Shown: positions 1-4,599 of the stretch, piece by piece | How positions within the stretch are numbered: the first letter of the stretch is position 1 | How the letters are laid out: every line of letters begins with the position of its first letter | Assembly (NCBI GenBank): GCA_023435645.1 | Contig: JAEYRK010000092.1 | Coordinates: 1 to 5,279 of the forward strand | Length of the DNA: 5,279 nucleotides | Direction: 5' to 3' | Source: Bacillota bacterium | GTDB taxonomy: Bacteria > Bacillota > Clostridia > Lachnospirales > Lachnospiraceae | The notes under the pieces: model-generated | Databases searched by the model: none | What the model was told of the DNA's origin: nothing | Seen by the model: the letters and a program-made list of their open reading frames with translations, nothing else | Program-made: the position numbers and the translations under genes

Positions 1-19
1 ACATTTACTCTGTAAATGT
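1..19. repeat. Short perfect inverted repeat (8-bp arms)
   Basis: ACATTTAC (1-8) and GTAAATGT (12-19) are perfect reverse complements around a 3-nt spacer. No T-run follows on the + strand, so it is not a + strand terminator. Its left flank lies outside the window, so a minus-strand terminator cannot be excluded. It sits about 45 bp upstream of the promoter at 65-92, and an operator is possible but unproven. Confidence 0.35.
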
Positions 20-64
20 CTAAAAAAAGGGGAATAATAATACAATAAAATACCATTCTTGCCA

Positions 65-92
65 TTCACAAACCAAAAACTTATGCTATAAT
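65..92 (+). promoter_or_regulatory. Sigma-A promoter with extended -10
   Basis: The -35 TTCACA (65-70, 5 of 6 to TTGACA) is followed by a 16-nt spacer and a perfect TATAAT (87-92) preceded by TGC, making an extended -10. RNA should start near 98-100, just before the complementary arm at 103-112. The next gene on this strand is the glycosyltransferase at 486, so this promoter either gives that operon a leader of about 390 nt or drives a separate small RNA. The 11-bp string TATGCTATAAT also occurs in the ddh promoter (4532-4542). Confidence 0.7.
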
Positions 93-112
93 GTTCACAG
101 TAGGCGGATTAG

Positions 113-172
113 TCACTGGAAATAACATCCCTCTATCGAGCTTGCTCGAATAGAGGGTGTTATATCCAGTGA
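113..172. repeat. Long imperfect hairpin (P2), about 26 bp
   Basis: The arms pair 113-120 with 165-172, 122-127 with 158-163, 129-135 with 151-157, and 136-140 with 145-149. They are interrupted by one A.A mismatch (121/164) and single-base bulges at T128 and A150, and are capped by CTTG (141-144). No T-run follows, so this is not an intrinsic terminator. The tip (135-148) recurs exactly at 362-375 and in similar form at 440-455. Confidence 0.85.
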
Positions 173-184
173 TAAACGTAGTGT

Positions 185-211
185 GAGCTCGAAGGCGAAG
201 CCTTTGAGCTC
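185..211. repeat. Hairpin (P3), 12-bp stem, GAA triloop
   Basis: GAGCTC (185-190) pairs with GAGCTC (206-211), and GAAGGC (191-196) pairs with GCCTTT (200-205) with one G.T wobble. The loop is GAA (197-199). The 3' half (201-211) is repeated exactly at 376-386. It ends one base before the first 39-bp repeat at 212. Confidence 0.8.
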
Positions 212-412
212 CTAATCCGCCGTAAAAGGCGGCGAAGCGTAAGTATGTAGCTAATCCGCCGTAAAAGGCGGTGAAGCGCAAGAATGTAGCTAATCCGCCG
301 TAAAAGGCGGTGAAGCGTAAGTATGAAGCTAATCCGCCGTAAAAGGCGGTTCTGCTGCATCATCGAGCTTGCTCGCCTTTGAGCTCCTAATCCGCCGTAA
401 AGGGCGGTGAAG
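212..412 (+). repeat. Tandem 39-bp repeat array (3 full units, 1 truncated, 1 diverged)
   Basis: The unit begins CTAATCCGCCGTAAAAGGCG and continues G-Y-GAAGCG-Y-AAG-W-ATG-W-AG. Full copies are at 212-250, 251-289 and 290-328, head to tail and differing at only a few positions. Copy 4 (329-349) stops after GGCGG. After an insert at 350-386, copy 5 (387-412) resumes with one change in the loop (GTAAAG for GTAAAA). Each copy carries a CCGCC/GGCGG hairpin with a 6-nt loop: 217-232, 256-271, 295-310, 334-349 and 392-407. Each also carries CTAATCCGCC, complementary to 103-112. There are no unique spacers, so it is not CRISPR. The period is a multiple of three, which leaves the minus strand open and produces a spurious repetitive ORF there. 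Confidence 0.9.
362..396 (+). repeat. Deletion-type second copy of the P2/P3/P1' module
   Basis: Bases 362-375 are identical to 135-148 (the P2 tip), and 376-396 are identical to 201-221 (the P3 3' half plus the P1 3' arm). The segment therefore looks like a copy of the upstream module from which the equivalent of 149-200 is missing. It directly precedes, and includes the start of, the last CTAATCCGCC repeat. This suggests the whole block expanded by duplication and internal deletion. Confidence 0.65.
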
Positions 413-439
413 TAACTGAATAACCGTAACTGCAACATC

Positions 440-455
440 TTCGGGCTTGCTCGAA
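440..455. repeat. Small hairpin, third copy of the CTTG-loop motif
   Basis: TTCGGGCTTGCTCGAA folds as TTCGGG/CTCGAA-type arms (440-445 with 450-455, one G.T wobble) around CTTG. It differs by one base from the corresponding P2 tip (TCGAGCTTGCTCGAA, 136-150). It ends 15 nt before the ribosome binding site of the first glycosyltransferase. A TATAAT follows at 459-464 but has no acceptable -35. Confidence 0.5.
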
Positions 456-470
456 TAATATAATACATGT

Positions 471-477
471 AAGGGAG
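471..477 (+). promoter_or_regulatory. Ribosome binding site of first glycosyltransferase
   Basis: AAGGGAG ends 8 nt before the ATG at 486 and supports that start. No other start codon nearby has comparable spacing. Confidence 0.8.
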
Positions 478-485
478 ATGATACG

Positions 486-1472
486 ATGGAACATATTCAT
501 TCCACAGAAAGCACTTCACTCACAGAGAAAAACTTTGACGTAAGCTCCTATACGGTCGATGTAATCATTCCGGTCTATCACCCGGATCATAAGTTTAAGA
601 AGTTATTGGACATGCTTAGTAAGCAGACCAAGAAACCGAATCGTATCATAGTTCTTCATACAATCGAGAAGCCGGAGGAAGTGCTTGAGCTATCCGATCT
701 GGAAGATATCAAAATACTTATCCTGCCGATTGATAAGAAGGACTTCGATCATGGCGGTACCAGAAAATTCGGTGCTTCTCAGTCCGAAGCGGACATTCTG
801 ATGTTTATGACACAGGATGCACTACCCGAGGACATTAATCTGATTGCGAACCTTCTGAAGCCTTACCGGGATGAGAAGGTGGGGGCAACCTATGGGAGAC
901 AGCTACCTGACGAGAAGGCGGATATACTGGAGCGTTATACCAGGGCCTTCAATTATCCGAAGACCAGCAGAGTCAAGTCCTCCGAGGATATTAAGGAGCT
1001 GGGGATTAAGACCTTCTTCTGCTCCAATGTCTGTGCTAGCTACCGTAATGAGGTTTATAGAAAGCTTGGTGGCTTTGTGGACAGAACCATCTTCAATGAG
1101 GACAAGATTATGGCTTTTCAGATCATTGGTTCCGGCTATAAAATTGCTTATAATGCCGAAGCCAGAGTATTGCATTCCCACAGATATTCCTATTTGCAGC
1201 AGTTCACCAGAAATTTTGACCTAGGGGTATCCCATAAGGAATATGCGGAATTCTTTCATAGTGTTAGGTCTGAATCCGAAGGGATGAAGCTGGTTAAGCA
1301 GACCTTAAAATACTTGGTAGACCATAAACAGTATCTTTTAATTCCTGATTTGATTATGAGTTCGGGCTTTAAGTACCTGGGCTATCTGATGGGGGTCAAT
1401 TATCGCAAGCTTCCCCGCAGTCTGGTGGTTCGCTTCAGTATGAATAAATCCTACTGGAGAAATTATGAATAA
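486..1472 (+). CDS. Family 2 glycosyltransferase, rhamnosyltransferase-like
   Basis: This 328-residue protein has a GT-A fold family-2 layout. After a short hydrophilic N-terminus comes the first strand of the nucleotide-binding fold (VDVIIPVY, residues 24-31). The motif HGGTR (89-93), typical of the RfbN/WbbL-like rhamnosyltransferase group, follows. TQDA (109-112) sits at the usual DxD-like metal/nucleotide-sugar position, and NED (204-206) fits the acidic catalytic region. From family knowledge it should transfer an activated sugar, often dTDP-rhamnose, onto a growing surface polysaccharide on the inner membrane face. No clear transmembrane helix is seen; residues 283-303 are hydrophobic and could mediate membrane contact. 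Donor and acceptor cannot be read from the sequence. It is followed after 29 nt by a second glycosyltransferase, so the two are probably co-transcribed. The ATG is supported by AAGGGAG 8 nt upstream. Confidence 0.88.
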   Translation: MEHIHSTESTSLTEKNFDVSSYTVDVIIPVYHPDHKFKKLLDMLSKQTKKPNRIIVLHTIEKPEEVLELSDLEDIKILILPIDKKDFDHGGTRKFGASQSEADILMFMTQDALPEDINLIANLLKPYRDEKVGATYGRQLPDEKADILERYTRAFNYPKTSRVKSSEDIKELGIKTFFCSNVCASYRNEVYRKLGGFVDRTIFNEDKIMAFQIIGSGYKIAYNAEARVLHSHRYSYLQQFTRNFDLGVSHKEYAEFFHSVRSESEGMKLVKQTLKYLVDHKQYLLIPDLIMSSGFKYLGYLMGVNYRKLPRSLVVRFSMNKSYWRNYE

Positions 1473-1487
1473 GAAAATAAGCTTAAC

Positions 1488-1494
1488 AGGGGAG
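1488..1494 (+). promoter_or_regulatory. Ribosome binding site of second glycosyltransferase
   Basis: AGGGGAG ends 7 nt before the ATG at 1502, within the 29-nt gap after the previous stop codon. The spacing supports translation from a shared mRNA. Confidence 0.8.
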
Positions 1495-1501
1495 TAACTA
1501 T

Positions 1502-2431
1502 ATGAGTAGAGTATCCGTCGTCCTTTCAACCTATAATGGTGAGAAATATGTGAAAGAGCAAATAGACTCCATTTTATCCTCCTCCTACCAGGATATTGAC
1601 CTCTATATCCGGGATGACATTTCCTCTGACAGGACTCTGGAGATCTTAAAGGGCTATCACGATATAGCACCGGATAGAATTCATGTGCTTCAAAATGAAG
1701 TAAATCTAGGATGTACCTTGAATTTCCTTCAGGGAATCTGTGACACGACAGCGGATTATATTATGCTATGCGATCAGGATGATGTATGGAAACCAAATAA
1801 AATCGGGGAAACCTTAAGAAGAATGCAGCATATGGAGGCTCAGTTGGGAAAGGAGACTCCGATCGCTGTTTTTACGGATGCTGAAGTGGTGGATACATGT
1901 TTAAATAGGCGCTATGCTTCCTTCTTTCGTAGTAGTAAGCTGGATCCTCGGAAGACGGATCTACCCCATATTCTTATGGAAAATAAGTTAATTGGTTGCA
2001 CTGTAATGATGAATGCTTCCTTACGCAAGGTTCTAAAGAGCAGGAAGCTTCCGAAGACGGCCAGATATCACGACTGGTGGTTGGCCTTGATCGCTGCTTC
2101 CATGGGAAAAATCGGCTTTCTACCGGAACAGACAATCCTATATCGCCAGCATGACTCCAATGTGGTGGGGAGCAGTAGCTTTCTATCTTATTTTAAGGAC
2201 CGTATCACTTCCCTGAAGAAGCAGAAGAGAGCGATTCTTGCTTTAGAAAAACAGGCTGAGGAATTTCTGGAGCTATACCGGAGCTATTTATCGGAGGATA
2301 GCATGAGGCTCCTCCATCAATTTGCTTCTCTACAGCATAAGGGCTGGTTGGAGAGAAGAAGGCTTCTTCTGAAATATGGCTTTCTAAAGACCGGTTTGAT
2401 TCGGAACATAGGATTAATGATTATCGTTTAA
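1502..2431 (+). CDS. Family 2 glycosyltransferase (alpha-rhamnosyltransferase-like)
   Basis: This 309-residue protein is a clear GT2 enzyme. VSVVLSTYNGEKYVKEQ (4-20) is the family's N-terminal strand and helix. RDDISSDRT (37-45) is the nucleotide-binding loop. DQDDVW (91-96) holds the metal-binding DxD. HDWW (190-193) and YRQH (214-217) match the acceptor/catalytic region of RfbF-like rhamnosyltransferases, in which these motifs are common. The C-terminal part (about 225-309) is basic and helical, with a hydrophobic tail (LIRNIGLMIIV), consistent with peripheral membrane association. The likely role is adding a sugar to a cell-wall or capsular polysaccharide. The exact linkage is not inferable. 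It shares a strand and probably a transcript with the gene ending at 1472. No export, polymerase or sugar-nucleotide gene accompanies the pair here. No convincing terminator follows: 2431-2450 forms only a weak AT-rich hairpin. Confidence 0.9.
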   Translation: MSRVSVVLSTYNGEKYVKEQIDSILSSSYQDIDLYIRDDISSDRTLEILKGYHDIAPDRIHVLQNEVNLGCTLNFLQGICDTTADYIMLCDQDDVWKPNKIGETLRRMQHMEAQLGKETPIAVFTDAEVVDTCLNRRYASFFRSSKLDPRKTDLPHILMENKLIGCTVMMNASLRKVLKSRKLPKTARYHDWWLALIAASMGKIGFLPEQTILYRQHDSNVVGSSSFLSYFKDRITSLKKQKRAILALEKQAEEFLELYRSYLSEDSMRLLHQFASLQHKGWLERRRLLLKYGFLKTGLIRNIGLMIIV

Positions 2432-2463
2432 TTGTGTATTTTTATGCAATTATAAATATTGAA

Positions 2464-2478
2464 TTTATCCTGAGAATT
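2464..2478 (+). promoter_or_regulatory. Weak CodY-like box upstream of the ilvN promoter
   Basis: TTTATCCTGAGAATT matches the CodY consensus AATTTTCWGAAAATT at 10 of 15 positions, including the central CWGA. It lies 27 bp upstream of the -35 of the ilvN promoter. CodY is known to control branched-chain amino acid genes in many Firmicutes. Five mismatches in AT-rich DNA is weak evidence. The overlapping perfect palindrome AGAATTATTCT (2473-2483) could be part of another operator. Confidence 0.25.
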
Positions 2479-2505
2479 ATTCTACAAAGAGCATGATATC
2501 AGTAC

Positions 2506-2534
2506 TTGACAAATACAGAGGTTGTTGTTACAAT
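2506..2534 (+). promoter_or_regulatory. Sigma-A promoter of the ilvN-ilvC operon
   Basis: A perfect -35 TTGACA (2506-2511), a 17-nt spacer and TACAAT (2529-2534) with an upstream TGT (extended -10) make a strong vegetative promoter. RNA should start near 2541, leaving a leader of about 158 nt before ilvN. Confidence 0.8.
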
Positions 2535-2574
2535 AACTTAAAATCTAATAAATTTACTTTTTATACAGCAACAG

Positions 2575-2610
2575 TAGCCCCATTGCAGAGTGTCCTGTGG
2601 TGTCGGGCTA
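2575..2610 (+). promoter_or_regulatory. Leader hairpin upstream of ilvN
   Basis: TAGCCC (2575-2580) and GGGCTA (2605-2610) are perfect complements, and two further pairs (C2581-G2602, A2582-T2601) are possible across a 2-nt bulge. It is followed by TTCTTAT, which is only moderately U-rich. It could be a weak attenuator or simply a leader stem. No T-box antiterminator motif (GGGTGGNACCGCG) is present, and no ATG-initiated leader peptide precedes it in the transcript. Confidence 0.35.
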
Positions 2611-2693
2611 TTCTTATAACCTTTCATAAATCAGGAAAATTTTACTGATTACCTAGGGAATAGCTTTGTATTTACTACATAGAAGGAGAGGGT

Positions 2694-2702
2694 ATGCTAT
2701 GA
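2694..2702 (+). CDS. Possible two-codon ORF (AUG-CUA-UGA) overlapping the ilvN start
   Basis: ATG CTA TGA encodes Met-Leu and stops. Its TGA (2700-2702) overlaps the ilvN ATG (2699-2701) in an ATGA arrangement. AGGAG at 2684-2688 lies 5 nt from this ATG and 10 nt from the ilvN ATG, so a ribosome could use either. If translated, ilvN would depend partly on termination-reinitiation after a leucine codon. This is a very short string that can arise by chance, and translation is not shown. Confidence 0.2.
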   Translation: ML

Positions 2703-3202
2703 AGAGAATGGTATTATCAATTCTGGTGGATAACACTGCCGGTGTCTTAAGCCGTGTATCCGGTCTGTTCAGCAGAAGAGGCTATAACATTGATAGCTTA
2801 ACAGTTGGTGAGACCCAGAATCCGGCAATCTCAAGGATGACGGTACTAGCTCATGGAGATGACCAGATATTAGAGCAGATCAGGAAACAGCTACAGAAGC
2901 TTGAGGATGTCATCGAAATTATTGAACTTACTTCCGGAGATTCTGTCACCAGAGAATTAATTCTTGTTAAAGTGCAAGCAACAGAAAAGGATCGTCAGGC
3001 CATTATCTCTATAGCAGATATTTTCCGTGCCAAAATCGTTGATGTGGCATTGGAATCCCTGATGATTGAGCTTACGGGCAATCAGGATAAAATCAATGCA
3101 TTTATCAAATTATTGGAGCAGTATACCATCAAGGAGCTTGTCAGGACCGGTATTACGGGACTTACAAGAGGCTCCGGTGATATTGCTGATTTTGATGAGT
3201 AA
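2699..3202 (+). CDS. ilvN: Acetolactate synthase small (regulatory) subunit
   Basis: This 167-residue protein matches the usual length of IlvN/IlvH (about 160-170). Residues 4-78 form an ACT domain, with the family signature SRVSGLFSRRGYNIDSLTVG (18-37). Residues about 84-160 form the C-terminal small-subunit domain. The subunit binds the catalytic subunit (IlvB), raises its activity and confers valine feedback inhibition. N12, G15 and N30 align by eye with E. coli IlvH N11, G14 and N29, sites where mutations relieve valine inhibition, so feedback control is probably intact. The start at 2699 is preferred because the family begins M-(K/R)-R-x-x-L-S-(I/V)-L and because AAGGAGAG lies upstream; an in-frame TTG at 2666 would add 11 atypical residues. 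ilvC follows after 77 nt. The catalytic ilvB is not upstream and must be elsewhere. Confidence 0.95.
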   Translation: MKRMVLSILVDNTAGVLSRVSGLFSRRGYNIDSLTVGETQNPAISRMTVLAHGDDQILEQIRKQLQKLEDVIEIIELTSGDSVTRELILVKVQATEKDRQAIISIADIFRAKIVDVALESLMIELTGNQDKINAFIKLLEQYTIKELVRTGITGLTRGSGDIADFDE

Positions 3203-3239
3203 GTAATTGGAGGAGTAATCTTCCCTTATAAATATGGAT

Positions 3240-3270
3240 GGAGGGTAAACCTCCTTAAAGAAAATGGAGG
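3240..3270 (+). promoter_or_regulatory. Alternative SD-sequestering hairpins before ilvC
   Basis: CCTCC (3250-3254) can pair perfectly with GGAGG upstream (3240-3244, loop GTAAA) or with GGAGG downstream (3266-3270, 11-nt loop). The downstream GGAGG is the ilvC ribosome binding site, 9 nt before its ATG. The two pairings exclude each other, so the first would free and the second would hide the site. A further GGAGG occurs at 3209-3213. The complementarity is direct; regulation is inferred. Confidence 0.35.
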
Positions 3271-3279
3271 ATATGAGGT

Positions 3280-4290
3280 ATGGCTAAGATTTATTATCAA
3301 CAGGATTGTAACTTATCCTTGCTGGATGGCAAGACAGTAGCAGTTATCGGTTACGGTAGCCAGGGACACGCACATGCATTGAACATGAAGGAATCAGGAG
3401 TCAATGTCATTATCGGTCTGTATGAAGGAAGTAAGTCATGGGCTAAGGCAGAAGCTGCCGGCTTTCAGGTATACACAGCTTCAGAAGCTGCTAAGAAGGC
3501 TGACATTATCATGGTATTGATCAATGATGAGAAGCAGGCAAGGATGTATAAGGAATCCATCGAACCCAATCTGGAAGCAGGCAATGCACTGATGTTTGCA
3601 CACGGCTTTGCGATTCATTTTGGTCAGATTATTCCCCCCAAGGATGTAGATGTATTAATGATCGCTCCAAAGGGTCCCGGTCATACCGTAAGAAGCCAAT
3701 ACCAGGAGGGTCAGGGTGTTCCCTGTTTGATCGCTGTTCATCAAAATGCTACCGGCAAGGCACATGATATCGGTCTTGCTTATGCCCTTGCCATCGGCGG
3801 TGCAAGAGCGGGTGTTCTCGAGACTACCTTCCGTGAGGAGACAGAGACAGACCTTTTCGGAGAACAGGCAGTACTCTGTGGTGGTGTTACAGCTTTAATG
3901 AAGGCCGGCTTTGAGGTACTTGTAGAGGCTGGTTATGAGCCGGAAAGTGCTTATTTTGAATGTATCCATGAGATGAAGCTGATTGTTGACCTGATCAATG
4001 AGAGCGGCTTCGCAGGAATGAGATATTCTATTTCCAATACAGCAGAATATGGAGATTATATCACCGGACCCAAGATCATCACTGAGGACACGAAGAATGC
4101 CATGAGAAAGGTACTCACCGATATTCAGGATGGAACCTTCGCCCGCAACTGGCTCTTAGAGAACCAGATTGGTTGCCCGAGCTTTAATGCGAAGAGAAGG
4201 ATCGAATCTGAGCATCAGCTGGAGAAGGTTGGCGCAGAGCTTCGTAATATGATGAGCTGGACCAAGAAGAAGAAGCTGATTGAAAACTAG
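3280..4290 (+). CDS. ilvC: Ketol-acid reductoisomerase (class I, short form)
   Basis: IlvC converts 2-acetolactate (or 2-aceto-2-hydroxybutyrate) to the dihydroxy acid by Mg-dependent alkyl migration and reduction by NAD(P)H, the second common step of valine, leucine and isoleucine synthesis. The 336 residues fit the class I short form. The Rossmann motif GYGSQGHAHALN is at 24-35. AHGF (107-110) and APKGPGHTVR (129-138) supply the active-site His108 and Lys131. Metal ligands are D191 and E195 (TDLFGE), then E227 and E231 (ECIHE). S252 is in YSISNTAEYGDY. The C-terminal knotted domain is complete. The cofactor loop reads GLYEGSKSW (46-54): Tyr48 replaces the common Arg, while Ser51 and Ser53, typical of NADPH binders, are kept. 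It follows ilvN by 77 nt with TGGAGG 9 nt before the ATG, and ends 170 nt before a terminator. It supplies the step after acetolactate synthase. Confidence 0.97.
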   Translation: MAKIYYQQDCNLSLLDGKTVAVIGYGSQGHAHALNMKESGVNVIIGLYEGSKSWAKAEAAGFQVYTASEAAKKADIIMVLINDEKQARMYKESIEPNLEAGNALMFAHGFAIHFGQIIPPKDVDVLMIAPKGPGHTVRSQYQEGQGVPCLIAVHQNATGKAHDIGLAYALAIGGARAGVLETTFREETETDLFGEQAVLCGGVTALMKAGFEVLVEAGYEPESAYFECIHEMKLIVDLINESGFAGMRYSISNTAEYGDYITGPKIITEDTKNAMRKVLTDIQDGTFARNWLLENQIGCPSFNAKRRIESEHQLEKVGAELRNMMSWTKKKKLIEN

Positions 4291-4460
4291 ACTATATATT
4301 TGGGAAGAGCTGATTGTGAAACAGATGGCATCTTAAGATAGCAGATTGTATAACAAATTCAACTAAAATTAAGAAGGCTGAGGAATAGCAGATCTCGCAT
4401 AAAGAAGAAATGGCTAGTTAAGAAGATAAAGAAATGACCATTTTTTAATAGTTAAAATCA
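4291..4460. other. ilvC 3' untranslated region, no gene seen
   Basis: This AT-rich stretch between the ilvC stop and the terminator hairpin has no ORF with a ribosome binding site on either strand. It contains the palindrome ATCTTAAGAT (4330-4339). AAGAAATGG (4405-4413) can pair with CCATTTTTT (4438-4446) around a 24-nt loop; because the T-run is inside the stem, this is not a standard terminator. Confidence 0.6.
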
Positions 4461-4487
4461 GGTGCGGCCCAGGGCTGCACCTTTTTT
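4461..4487 (+). terminator. Rho-independent terminator of the ilvN-ilvC operon
   Basis: GGTGCGGCC (4461-4469) pairs with GGCTGCACC (4473-4481), 9 bp with one G.T wobble, around a CAG loop. It is followed at once by six Ts (4482-4487). It should end the ilvN-ilvC transcript and insulates the ddh promoter that begins 27 bp further on. Confidence 0.93.
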
Positions 4488-4513
4488 ATGGGATAGTTGT
4501 GAGCAAAAATATT

Positions 4514-4542
4514 TTGTATGTTGCTATAATCTATGCTATAAT
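4514..4542 (+). promoter_or_regulatory. ddh promoter with duplicated extended -10 box
   Basis: TGCTATAAT occurs twice, at 4522-4530 and 4534-4542, as a 12-bp direct repeat. The downstream box has TTGTAT (4514-4519) as a -35 with a 17-nt spacer. The upstream box has no good -35 but is also an extended -10. Start sites near 4537 and 4549 are expected, giving a ddh leader of about 95-110 nt. Confidence 0.65.
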
Positions 4543-4599
4543 CAGATTTACAATTTCTATATAAATTATATGATAAAATTGATTCACTACATAGATTAC

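Larger units (their letters stand above)
101..224 (+). ncRNA. Candidate structured RNA: three-way junction at the 5' end of a transcript
   Basis: The outer stem P1 pairs GGCGGATTAG (103-112) perfectly with CTAATCCGCC (212-221), and extends through TA (101-102) with TA (223-224) if G222 bulges. P2 is the hairpin 113-172 and directly abuts P1. P3 is the hairpin 185-211 and directly abuts the P1 3' arm. The junction strands are 0, 12 (173-184) and 0 nt, so nearly all bases are paired. The predicted transcription start at 98-100 coincides with the 5' end of P1, as expected for an RNA that folds from its first nucleotides. I recognise no known riboswitch or ribozyme class: no hammerhead core and no T-box motif. 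The same symmetry in DNA could instead reflect a MITE-like or palindromic repeat element. The pairing is seen directly; an RNA function is inferred. Confidence 0.45.

Noticed and set aside
81..281. Minus-strand 66-codon ORF over the hairpin and repeat region
   Set aside because: It runs through the promoter, P2 and P3 palindromes, with no recognisable domain. It is a by-product of the repeat sequence.
212..412. CRISPR array
   Set aside because: Repeats are directly contiguous with no unique spacers, and no cas genes are present.
448..464. Promoter with TATAAT at 459-464 directly before the first glycosyltransferase
   Set aside because: No acceptable -35 exists at 16-18 nt (the bases are CATCTT-like), and the start would fall at the ribosome binding site.
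160..519. Minus-strand 119-codon ORF with a 13-residue repeating peptide
   Set aside because: The repetition is the 39-bp DNA repeat read in one frame; 39 is divisible by three, which keeps the frame open. It overlaps the glycosyltransferase start, and the DNA is explained by hairpins instead.
871..1224. Out-of-frame ORFs within the first glycosyltransferase (both strands, including 903-1181 minus)
   Set aside because: They are shadows of the real gene, with no family motifs and no ribosome binding site.
2431..2450. Terminator after the second glycosyltransferase
   Set aside because: ATTGTGTA/TATGCAAT forms only a weak AT-rich, wobble-containing stem and lacks a following T-run.
2583..2648. 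TTG-initiated leader peptide of about 21 codons in the ilvN leader
   Set aside because: There is no Shine-Dalgarno before the TTG and no run of Ile, Leu or Val codons as expected for attenuation.
2666..2698. TTG start adding 11 residues to IlvN
   Set aside because: The ribosome binding site lies inside this extension, and the family N-terminus matches a start at 2699.
3234..3258. Tiny ORFs (MDGG, MEGKPP) between ilvN and ilvC
   Set aside because: The nearest GGAGG (3209-3213) is about 20 nt away, too far for initiation, and the sequence is better explained as a hairpin.
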